The translations under genes were made by a program, and so were the position numbers. A stretch of DNA of 64,000 nucleotides from Caproicibacterium amylolyticum (lineage in GTDB: Bacteria; Bacillota; Clostridia; Oscillospirales; Acutalibacteraceae), in NCBI RefSeq assembly GCF_014467055.1, contig NZ_CP060696.1, positions 1,364,001-1,428,000 of the forward strand, read 5' to 3'. The notes below the pieces were generated by a model. The model had not been told where the DNA came from and did no database searches. It saw only the letters and a program-made list of their open reading frames with translations. How positions within the stretch are numbered: the stretch's first letter is position 1; every line of letters begins with the position of its first letter. Below are positions 52,148 through 60,189 of the stretch, in pieces.

Positions 52148-53007
52148 TTACAAAATCCCTGTTTTACGATCATACAGTTTTCTCTTTTGAAATTTTTCCG
52201 CCAAAGCGTACTGCACCTATCAACACAGTTTACCACACACTGGAGAGCCTGCGGGAACTGTGTCCGGATTTCATTAGTGTAACTTATGGGGCTGGTGGCA
52301 GTGCAATAAATTCTGCTACTCTTCAAATTGCCACCGACATTAACCAAAAATATGGGGTCGAAAGTGTTGCCCACCTCCCCTGTCTTTACCTTTCCCGCAA
52401 GCAGGCGGTTCAGCGAGTAAAAGAGCTGACGGAAAGTGGTATTGAAAACATTTTAGCACTTCGCGGTGACGCAGTTCCCAACAAACGGCCTTTGCGCGAT
52501 TTTGCACATGCAAGTGACCTGATTGCTTTTTTGAAGGGATTTGACAAATTTCATATAATGGCGGCGTGTTACCCGGAAGTACATCCAGAAGCACCAGATA
52601 TGGATACGGACATTCAACATTTAAAAGAAAAAACAGATGCCGGTGCATCTCACTTGATTTCTCAGTTGTTTCTGGACAATTCCTGCTTCTACACTTTTCT
52701 GCAAAAGGTGCGGGCAGATGGAATCACGGTACCTGTGGAAGCTGGTATTATGCCAGTTATCAACAAAAAGCAGATTCAGCACATGGTTAGCTTGTGCGGT
52801 GCTTCTCTCCCTGAAAAGTTTCGGACAATGATGGACCGATATGAAGATAATCCGGAAGCAATGCGTGATGCCGGCATTGCATATGCAGTTGACCAGATTG
52901 TAGATTTGATTGCGCATGGTGTGGACGGAATTCACCTTTATACCATGAATAATCCTTTGGTAGCACACAAAATCCACGAAGCAACGAAAACCCTTTTTCA
53001 ACACTAA
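52144..53007 (+). CDS. metF: 5,10-methylenetetrahydrofolate reductase
   Basis: 287 residues of the MetF TIM-barrel flavoprotein: [10 protein letters not shown] at the start, [24 protein letters not shown] and HFYTMN-like [10 protein letters not shown] near the end. It makes the methyltetrahydrofolate that MetE uses. The start overlaps metE (ATGA), and a bidirectional terminator shared with lysR follows. Confidence 0.96.
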   Translation: MITKSLFYDHTVFSFEIFPPKRTAPINTVYHTLESLRELCPDFISVTYGAGGSAINSATLQIATDINQKYGVESVAHLPCLYLSRKQAVQRVKELTESGIENILALRGDAVPNKRPLRDFAHASDLIAFLKGFDKFHIMAACYPEVHPEAPDMDTDIQHLKEKTDAGASHLISQLFLDNSCFYTFLQKVRADGITVPVEAGIMPVINKKQIQHMVSLCGASLPEKFRTMMDRYEDNPEAMRDAGIAYAVDQIVDLIAHGVDGIHLYTMNNPLVAHKIHEATKTLFQH

Positions 53008-53010
53008 AAT

Positions 53011-53059
53011 AAGCAAGGCCTCCGATAAAGACTTTCATGCAAATCGGTTGCCTTGCTTT
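53011..53059. terminator. Bidirectional terminator between metF and the LysR gene
   Basis: AAGCAAGGC/GCCTTGCTT plus an inner CCGAT/ATCGG form a long interrupted stem (53011-53027 with 53043-53058). Confidence 0.88.
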
Positions 53060-53981
53060 ATGATAATACTTGAAAACCATCCTGTTGCAGAATTCCTTTG
53101 AGTTTCTGCAAATAATGAGCGGCCGGTCTGCTTAATTTCGCTTTCGGATTATAAATCCAACCTATCTGCATCTGTTCATTGCTTTTCAGGGGAACAGAAA
53201 TAATTGAATTTCCATTGAGGGTGCTGTTAAGTACGCCTGAACAAAGCGTATATCCATTTAAGCCAATCAGCAGATTAAAAAGAGTTGCGCGGTCACTGAC
53301 ATAGATACTTTTAGCCGCTTCTTCTGTACTGAGAATTTCTTCCGAGTAGTAAAAAGAATTGTGCTCTCCCTGCTCAAACGAAAGACGCGGAAAAGGTGCC
53401 AAATCCTGCAGGGTAAGCATTTTTTGCTCTGCGAGCGGATGGTGGCAGTTTAGAAAAACGTGCGGTCGGGCATTAAACAGCGGACAAAAAACCAAATGTT
53501 TCTCTTTCAGTAGTTTTAAAAGCACATTGCGGTTAAAGTCATTTAAGTATAAAATCCCCAATTCACTGCGAAATGTACTGACATCCTCAATAATATCATG
53601 TGTACGTGTTTCACGCAGTGTAAATTTATATTCTTCTGAGTCTGCTTCTTGAATTAGTGCAACAAAGGCTTCTACTGCAAAAGCATAATGCTGTGTGGAA
53701 ATCGCGCACAGCTGTTTTTGGGGTGGACGGTTCAAGTAGCGCTGTTCCAGCAGCTCGGTTTGCTCTAAAATTTGTCTGGCGTAAGAAAGAAACTCAGCAC
53801 CTTCTGCAGTTAATGAAATTCCATGCGGTGTACGATTAAAGATTTCGATATGAAATTCATTTTCCAGTTCCTTAACGGCACTGGAAAGTGTGGATTGTGC
53901 AGTATAAAGTTGATGTGCAGCTTCATTAAAGGAGCCACAGTTAATAATTTTTGAAATATAGCGAAGCTGCTGAAGTGTCAT
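53058..53981 (-). CDS. LysR family transcriptional regulator
   Basis: 307 residues. The N-terminal winged helix-turn-helix is standard (MTLQQLRYISKIINCGSFNEAAHQLYTAQSTLSSAVKELENEF), followed by a two-lobe effector-binding domain. It converges on metF, and the metE promoter region contains a LysR-type dyad, so control of methionine genes (MetR/CysR-like) is a reasonable inference. Its own promoter region lies in 53982-54256. The effector is unknown. Confidence 0.9.
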   Translation of the reverse strand: MTLQQLRYISKIINCGSFNEAAHQLYTAQSTLSSAVKELENEFHIEIFNRTPHGISLTAEGAEFLSYARQILEQTELLEQRYLNRPPQKQLCAISTQHYAFAVEAFVALIQEADSEEYKFTLRETRTHDIIEDVSTFRSELGILYLNDFNRNVLLKLLKEKHLVFCPLFNARPHVFLNCHHPLAEQKMLTLQDLAPFPRLSFEQGEHNSFYYSEEILSTEEAAKSIYVSDRATLFNLLIGLNGYTLCSGVLNSTLNGNSIISVPLKSNEQMQIGWIYNPKAKLSRPAAHYLQKLKGILQQDGFQVLS

Positions 53982-54256
53982 TTTGGTTACTCCAATGCGG
54001 TTTTATACTCGGACTTTGGTATCATGTCCCTTCATAACTTCTGCATTTAATCAAGCAGCAGCGAATGGGCGTTTTATTGAATAGTTTATTTAAAATTCAT
54101 TATAACACAGGGCCAATAGGATTCCTACAATTTTAATGGTGGAATAATGTTGGTTAATTGTAAAATCAAATTGAACATATAGAAAAATCCATAGTGATTG
54201 GATTACTGTTAGAATAGAGTTCTCACACAACACTCTGACAGAAGGAGCCAATTACC

Positions 54257-54835
54257 ATGGACAAGCCTTATTCTATCACAGAATTGGAAGAACGTAAACG
54301 AGGGCAGCATTTAGGTTCAGAAGAACGTGGCGCGATTGAGAGATTAAAGCGAATTGGACTTTCAAACCGAGCCATTGCTCGAGAGATAAACTGCTATATC
54401 TGTGCGGCCGGAAGAAAGCTCACTTTCCACCGGGAAAACACAGAGCGCAGCTGGCAGGGACATTCTGACGGGCGTATTACCGCTGCAGCAGCTGTGCAGG
54501 CTGTCCGTGTCGTTCAGCCTGCTGCAAAGCAAAGGGCGACAGACCAAAAGAACTGCAAATTAAAACAGATTTACTCCGGCTAAGTGACTAAATCCAGAAA
54601 GGGCATCGAAACCGAACGGGGAATCAAGCTTTGGGTCAACCATTCTGTTCAAGTAAAAGGGGCCTTTGGTGTACTGAAAAGCGACCGCAGATTCAAACGG
54701 GTTCTCACCTGGGGACGAACCAATATTTCAACGGAACTTTACCTTCTGTGCATGGGCTGCAGCTTAAACAAGCTGTGGGCAAAATGCAACACCGGAAGGC
54801 TGAAAACGCATTTGTTCTGCCTTCAAAAAGAATAA
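54257..54835 (+). pseudogene. Decayed insertion-sequence mosaic (IS30-like start, IS1182-like end)
   Basis: The first 108 codons open like an IS30 transposase (QHLGSEERGAIERLKRIGLSNRAIAREI, the helix-turn-helix) and then lose similarity, as after a frameshift. A TAA at 54581-54583 ends it. The next 83 codons, in the same phase, match the last part of an IS1182-type DDE transposase (VQVKGAFGVLKSDRRFKRVLTWGRTNI, then LLCMGCSLNKLWAKC). The two halves belong to different families, so this is a junction of two dead elements, not an active gene. A hairpin of IS-end type lies at 54975-55008. Confidence 0.8.
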
Positions 54836-54974
54836 ATTCCGAAAAAACAAAAAATGATGGAAGCGTCGGCTGCTCTGAAAAGTGCAGGCACTGCACTGCC
54901 GTGCCATTTAATACTTTCTTTCACTCTCTTTTTCGCGAAAATACCGACAGGATGCCCTTATTAACGCAAAAATA

Positions 54975-55008
54975 GGGCTGTTGCAAAATGAAAATTTTGC
55001 AACAGCCC
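54975..55008. terminator. Perfect 15-bp hairpin, IS-end-like and terminator of the esterase gene
   Basis: GGGCTGTTGCAAAAT (54975-54989) with exact complement at 54994-55008. On the minus strand a T-rich stretch follows; it lies 11 bases after the esterase stop. The GGGCTGTTGC word is typical of ends of IS1182-like elements. Confidence 0.82.
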
Positions 55009-55019
55009 CTTTCTTTTAG

Positions 55020-55829
55020 TTATTCTTTTTCTGTACAATCGAGCATCCAGCGAATAGCTTCCTCAAGGTGCCTATTCCAGTAATACCAGTCATGGCTGCC
55101 TTCCTCCTCCTGATACAGGAAAGGATAATTTTCTTTGTTTAAAAAGTCACGCAGCTCATGAATCTTCTCAATCAAGAAATCGCTTTTTCCAACTGTAAGG
55201 TAAAACGGGACAAGAGCTTTTTGAGCAGCCTTTAGCTGCATAATTAGGTATTCTGGATCTGAAACACTGTTTTTTAGCTTTTTGAGGTCACCAAAAACGG
55301 TTTGGTAATACTCGTAATTTGCAATCCTGGTTTCATCCTCCTGCTGGAACTGTGCTAGGGAATTGATAATAACAGCCGGCGAAAACAACAACGCTTTGCT
55401 GTACTTTTCTGGATAAGTCAAAGCAGTATGTTCTGCACCGAAGCCGCCCATGGACGCACCGCCTATAAAAACATCTTCCTTTTTGCGTGAAAGATGAAAC
55501 GTGTTTTCGATAAAGTCCGGCAGCTCTTCTCCAATAAAGCGACAGTAAGCAAAGCCGGTTCCCTGACGGTCAAGGTAAAAGTTGTTTCCGCCGTTCGGCA
55601 ATACAACTGCCAAATTGTACTTTTCAGCCAGCTGCAGAATGTCTGTTTTAAAAAGCCAATCTTTACTGCAGTCTGAATAGCCGTGAAGAAGATACAGCGT
55701 TTTTGTTAAACGGCTGTAGTGTACATTCCCGTCTTTTAACCAAGAATCAACGTCACTTGGAATGATTACATCTACGTTTGTTCTTTTTGATAATGCGTTT
55801 GAATGGAAAGTACCCTGAAATACTGCCAT
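55020..55829 (-). CDS. Alpha/beta-hydrolase esterase
   Basis: 269 residues of the putative-esterase family (tributyrin/feruloyl esterase-like). The nucleophile elbow is GGASMGGFGAE (Ser near residue 128), and the C-terminal His is in EEGSHDWYYWNRHLEEAI. No signal peptide, so it acts in the cytoplasm. It lies 11 bases downstream of the ABC exporter gene in the marR operon, so it may detoxify an acylated compound that the exporter also handles. Confidence 0.88.
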   Translation of the reverse strand: MAVFQGTFHSNALSKRTNVDVIIPSDVDSWLKDGNVHYSRLTKTLYLLHGYSDCSKDWLFKTDILQLAEKYNLAVVLPNGGNNFYLDRQGTGFAYCRFIGEELPDFIENTFHLSRKKEDVFIGGASMGGFGAEHTALTYPEKYSKALLFSPAVIINSLAQFQQEDETRIANYEYYQTVFGDLKKLKNSVSDPEYLIMQLKAAQKALVPFYLTVGKSDFLIEKIHELRDFLNKENYPFLYQEEEGSHDWYYWNRHLEEAIRWMLDCTEKE

Positions 55830-55840
55830 TTTGATTCTCC

Positions 55841-57763
55841 TTATTCTAGTTCAAATGCACCGGTGTAAAGTTGATAATACCTGCCCTTTTTCTCAATTAA
55901 CTGTTCATGGTTTCCGCGTTCAATAATGCGGCCGTGGTCAAGTACCATGATGACATCTGCATTTTGGACGGTGGAAAGGCGGTGTGCAATTACAAAGACT
56001 GTACGGCCTTTCATCAAAGCGTCCATACCCTTTTGTACAATCGCTTCTGTGCGGGTATCAATGGAAGAAGTAGCTTCGTCCAGAATCATAACTGGTGGGT
56101 CGGCAACCGCTGCCCTTGCGATGGAAATCAACTGGCGCTGCCCCTGGGAAAGGCCGCCGCCGTCCCCTTCTAATACAGTTTGATACCCGTCCGGCAGCAT
56201 GCGGATAAAGCCGTCTGCATTGGCAAGCTTTGCTGCTTTGATACATTCTTCGTCGGAAGCATCCAGCTTACCATAGCGAATGTTATCCATTACCGTACCG
56301 GTAAAAAGATTGACTTCCTGCAGCACAACGCCGAGAGAATGGCGCAAATCTGGTTTTTTGATTTTGTTGATATTGATGTCATCGTAACGGATTTTACCGT
56401 CTGCAATGTCGTAGAAACGGTTAATCAGATTCGTAATCGTTGTTTTACCGGCACCGGTTGCACCGACCAAGGCAACCTTTTGACCGGGCTCTGCATAAAG
56501 TGTGACATTATGCAGAACAATTTTATTTTCTTCATAACCAAAGTCAACGTCATCAAAGATAATTTTACCCTGCATTTTGGTATAGGTAAGGGTACCGTTA
56601 CTATGTGGATGCTTCCATGCCCAGATATCTGTCCTTTCCGGACATTCTACCAGCTTACCGTTTTCTTCTTTGGCATTGACCAAAGTGACATAGCCGTCAT
56701 CCGTTTCACTTGTTTCATCCAGAAATTTAAAAATTCTGGATGCACCTGCGAGTGCCATAACAACCATGTTTAGCTGCATGGAAACCTGCCCCATTGGATT
56801 GATAAAGCTTCTGGAAAGCGTAAGGAATGCAACAATGGTGCCAATGGTCAGTATATTCACACCGGTTAGGGACAAATTGTTGATTCCGGCAATTCCGGCG
56901 AAACCACCAATGACTGCCAGCAATACATACAGCAGAAATCCCATATTGTTGACAACTGGCATGGTAATATTGGCAAAGGTGTTTGCTTTTGCTGCGCTGT
57001 CGCAAAGTGCTTCGTTTTTCTTATCGAAAGCTTTTTTGGTTTCTTCTTCATGGCAGAATACCTTTACAACTTTTTGACCATTGATCATTTCTTCAATGTA
57101 GCCATCAACATCACCGAGGTCATTTTGTTGTTTGACAAAGTATTTGCTGCTTTTTCCTACAATTATTTTAATTGTTTTCAGCAGCAAAACTGTAAAGACA
57201 GCGACAAATACGGTAAGTCCTACACTCAGATAAAGCATGGAAACAAAGACTGCAACAATCGTAACAATAGAAGAAATAATTTGCGGCAGGCTCTGTGAAA
57301 TCATTTGCCGCAACGTGTCAGTATCATTGGTGTAATAACTCATAATATCGCCGTGTGTATGTGTGTCAAAATACTTTAAAGGCAATGTCTGCATATGAGA
57401 AAACATGGTGTCACGGATGCGCTTTAATGTACCCTGTGCAACAACGACCATTGCCTTGTTGTAGAAAAGTGTTGCCAGTACACCAATCAGATAAATAATA
57501 CCCATTGTCAGAAGTGCAGAAATCAAGCCCGTAAAGTTTGGGTTTTCTTTGCCAATCATCGGCATGATATACTGGTCAATCAGAGTTTGTAAAAACAGTG
57601 AAGAAGCTGCACTGACTGCCGCACTGATGAAAATACAGATAACAACGAGTACTAATTGTACTTTATATTTACTCATATAGGAAAGGAGCCGTTTGATTGT
57701 GCCGGGGCGAATCGCATCCAGCGGAAGTTTCTTTTTCGTTTTTGCGTTTTCTTTCTTATTCAT
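55841..57763 (-). CDS. ABC exporter, permease-ATPase fusion (second half of heterodimer)
   Basis: About 640 residues from ATG 57763, with AAAGGAGG close upstream. Six membrane helices (about 40-330) precede one ABC domain with Walker A GATGAGKTTI, signature LSQGQRQLISIARA and Walker B PVMILDEATSSID. It is a type IV (MDR-like) exporter half. Its start overlaps the end of the upstream exporter gene by 8 bases. The pair probably forms a heterodimer of the LmrCD/BmrCD kind. The substrate is unknown. Confidence 0.92.
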   Translation of the reverse strand: MNKKENAKTKKKLPLDAIRPGTIKRLLSYMSKYKVQLVLVVICIFISAAVSAASSLFLQTLIDQYIMPMIGKENPNFTGLISALLTMGIIYLIGVLATLFYNKAMVVVAQGTLKRIRDTMFSHMQTLPLKYFDTHTHGDIMSYYTNDTDTLRQMISQSLPQIISSIVTIVAVFVSMLYLSVGLTVFVAVFTVLLLKTIKIIVGKSSKYFVKQQNDLGDVDGYIEEMINGQKVVKVFCHEEETKKAFDKKNEALCDSAAKANTFANITMPVVNNMGFLLYVLLAVIGGFAGIAGINNLSLTGVNILTIGTIVAFLTLSRSFINPMGQVSMQLNMVVMALAGASRIFKFLDETSETDDGYVTLVNAKEENGKLVECPERTDIWAWKHPHSNGTLTYTKMQGKIIFDDVDFGYEENKIVLHNVTLYAEPGQKVALVGATGAGKTTITNLINRFYDIADGKIRYDDININKIKKPDLRHSLGVVLQEVNLFTGTVMDNIRYGKLDASDEECIKAAKLANADGFIRMLPDGYQTVLEGDGGGLSQGQRQLISIARAAVADPPVMILDEATSSIDTRTEAIVQKGMDALMKGRTVFVIAHRLSTVQNADVIMVLDHGRIIERGNHEQLIEKKGRYYQLYTGAFELE

Positions 57764-59507
57764 GTGTGGTTCCTCCTTTCCCCTGTGATTCATATACTTC
57801 TCTGTAAATGTCAGAAGTTTTCAGAAGTTCCTCATGGCTGCCGAAAGCTGTGACCTGCCCGTCGTCCAGAACGATGATTTTATCAGCATCCTGTACAGAG
57901 GAAATTCGTTGTGCAATAATAAATTTTGTTGTATCTGGAATTTCCTCCTTGAATGCACTGCGGATTAGAGCATCTGTTTTCGTATCAACAGCACTGGTGG
58001 AATCATCCAGAATCAAAATCTTCGGCTTTTTCAGAAGTGCACGCGCAATGCAGAGGCGCTGCTTTTGACCACCGGAAACATTGGTGCCGCCTTGGTCAAT
58101 ATAGGTATCATATTTGTCAGGAAATTCATTAATAAATCCGTCAGCCTGGGCCAGCTTACAGGCCTTTACAATCTGCTCGTCAGTGGCTTCTTTATTACCC
58201 CAACGAAGGTTGTCTTTGATAGTACCGGAAAACAGTGTGTTTTTCTGTAGCACCATAGCAACCTGATTGCGTAAAGTTTTAATGTCATAGTTTCGTACAT
58301 CAACACCGCCAACGGTAACATGGCCGGATGTAACGTCATAAAGACGCGGAATCAACTGAACTAAACTGGATTTAGAGGAACCGGTTCCACCAATAATGCC
58401 GATTGTTTCACCAGATTTGATATTGAGATTGACTTTGCAAAGAACGGGTTTTTCTGCTTTTCTCGAATAGGAGAAGTTAACATCTTCAAAAGTAACAGAG
58501 CCATCCTTGACTTCCATCACTGGATTTTCACAGTTATGCAGACTACTTTGCTCGCTGAGCACTTCCACAATACGTTCTGCAGAAGCACGAGAAATAATAA
58601 TCATCACAAACACCATTGACAGCATCATTAAGCTCATCAGAATCTGCATGGTGTAAGTAATCAAGCTAGTCAGGTCACCAGTGGTCAGGCCAACTGCAGG
58701 ATTGTTACCACTGGAAACAATTGCCTGTGCGCTGAGCCATGAAATTAGGATCATTGCTGCATAAACGCATACCTGCATTAGCGGCATATTGAAAGCCAAA
58801 ATGCCTTCTGCTTTTGAAAAGTCTGCAAAAATTTTCTTGGAAATTTGCTGAAACTTCGTTTCTTCATGTTCTTCTCGTATAAAAGATTTAACTACGCGAA
58901 TACCGTGCAGATTTTCCTGCACAACACCGTTTAACTTATCGTAAGTCTTAAATACACGTTCAAAAATCGGATGCACATAGGCTGCGATGAAGAACAGTCC
59001 AAAGCCCAAAACGGGAATAATCACTAGAAAGATAACTGAAATATTGTGGCTAACCCGAAATGCCATAATCAACGCACAAATCATGATAATAGGAGCCCGA
59101 ATTGCCATGCGAATCACCATCATGAATGCATTTTGTACATTGGTAATATCCGTAGTCAGACGGGTAACAATACTGGCTGTGGAAAATTTATCAATGTTGA
59201 AAAAAGAAAATTTTTGCACATTATAGTACATATCATGCCGCAGGTTTTTGGCAAAGCCTGCGGAAGCTGTTGCAGCTTTTTTTCCTGCCAATACGCCAAA
59301 AAGAAGAGATATACCCGCACATAAAACAAGAGCAAGTCCCACTTCAAGGATAAAGGACATATTGTTTTTATTAATACCGTAATCAATCAGATACGCCATT
59401 AAAGTTGGAATTACAATCTCGAGAACAGCTTCGACCGTCACAAAGGCAGGTGCAAGGAGTGCATCTTTTTTGTATTCACGTATACTGCCTAACAATTTTT
59501 TAATCAA
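57756..59507 (-). CDS. ABC exporter, permease-ATPase fusion (first half of heterodimer)
   Basis: About 583 residues from TTG 59507, with GGTGGT upstream; the frame is open a few codons further. Six membrane helices (about 15-310) are followed by an ABC domain with Walker A GGTGSSKSSL, signature VSGGQKQRLCIARA and Walker B PKILILDDSTSAVD. The Walker B end has Asp in place of the usual catalytic Glu (LILDDS), which is normal for the degenerate half of heterodimeric exporters. The partner at 55841 has the intact Glu (LDEATS). This supports a functional pair with one working catalytic site. Confidence 0.92.
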   Translation of the reverse strand: MIKKLLGSIREYKKDALLAPAFVTVEAVLEIVIPTLMAYLIDYGINKNNMSFILEVGLALVLCAGISLLFGVLAGKKAATASAGFAKNLRHDMYYNVQKFSFFNIDKFSTASIVTRLTTDITNVQNAFMMVIRMAIRAPIIMICALIMAFRVSHNISVIFLVIIPVLGFGLFFIAAYVHPIFERVFKTYDKLNGVVQENLHGIRVVKSFIREEHEETKFQQISKKIFADFSKAEGILAFNMPLMQVCVYAAMILISWLSAQAIVSSGNNPAVGLTTGDLTSLITYTMQILMSLMMLSMVFVMIIISRASAERIVEVLSEQSSLHNCENPVMEVKDGSVTFEDVNFSYSRKAEKPVLCKVNLNIKSGETIGIIGGTGSSKSSLVQLIPRLYDVTSGHVTVGGVDVRNYDIKTLRNQVAMVLQKNTLFSGTIKDNLRWGNKEATDEQIVKACKLAQADGFINEFPDKYDTYIDQGGTNVSGGQKQRLCIARALLKKPKILILDDSTSAVDTKTDALIRSAFKEEIPDTTKFIIAQRISSVQDADKIIVLDDGQVTAFGSHEELLKTSDIYREVYESQGKGGTTHE

Positions 59508-59546
59508 TGAAACACCACCCAAATCTTTTGAAATATTAGAACATAG

Positions 59547-59990
59547 CTATTTTTCCGCAATGTTCTGTTTCATACGTTGAATAAAGGAATTCAGCGTATT
59601 TAACTCTTCGTCTGAAAAGCCTTTTGTTAAGCGCTGATTCATCTTTACTGCATCACTGCGCATAACTTCTTTCAGATCTTCTGCTTTTTGCGTTAAAATA
59701 ATTTTTTTCAGCCGGGCATCCTTTTTAACAGATACTCTTTGAATCAGCCCTTTCTGCTCCATTAAGGCGATTACACTGGAAACTGTTGACCTTGTAATTC
59801 CAAAATGCTGTTCAATGTCACGTTGGTAAACATCCTTGCTGTCATCCTGACATTCGCCAATAAATCCGATAATGCAGCCGTTATTTCCGGTAGCAGACTC
59901 AATTTTACTTCTATTGGATGAATAATCAAAATAGCGTTTAATCAAATTATTTAGAACACGCAGTTCATACCCAATTGCTGGTTTGCTCAT
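59547..59990 (-). CDS. MarR family transcriptional regulator
   Basis: About 147 residues with the MarR winged helix: DIEQHFGITRSTVSSVIALMEQKGLIQRVSVKKDARLKKIILT. The N-terminal half forms the dimer part. ATG 59990 has TGGAGGG 6 bases upstream. The two exporter genes and the esterase follow, so it probably represses the operon and releases it upon binding a toxic ligand. A palindromic site lies between its own promoter and ATG. Confidence 0.9.
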   Translation of the reverse strand: MSKPAIGYELRVLNNLIKRYFDYSSNRSKIESATGNNGCIIGFIGECQDDSKDVYQRDIEQHFGITRSTVSSVIALMEQKGLIQRVSVKKDARLKKIILTQKAEDLKEVMRSDAVKMNQRLTKGFSDEELNTLNSFIQRMKQNIAEK

Positions 59991-60020
59991 ATAATCCCTC
60001 CATTTCAAAAATATGTTTTA

Positions 60021-60039
60021 TACCGTACAGTACTATGTA
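60021..60039. promoter_or_regulatory. Candidate MarR operator
   Basis: TACCGTACAGTACTATGTA contains the dyad GTACaGTAC (60025-60033) with partial symmetry beyond. It sits between the promoter and the marR start, where a repressor would block transcription. Confidence 0.55.
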
Positions 60040-60044
60040 GGACT

Positions 60045-60073
60045 ATTATAAGAACATTCAGCTTTTCTGTCAA
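60045..60073 (-). promoter_or_regulatory. Consensus promoter of the marR-ABC-ABC-esterase operon
   Basis: Minus strand TTGACA (60068-60073), 17-base spacer, TATAAT (60045-60050): an exact consensus match. Confidence 0.92.
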
Positions 60074-60189
60074 TAGCATTTTATAAATTAACATGAACAA
60101 GCTTAAAAACAATGTAAAACAGTAAAATGTACTGTCGTCAGTTGTGTGCAGACTAACGGCAGTACATCACTTTTTGCTGGTATCGCTTA

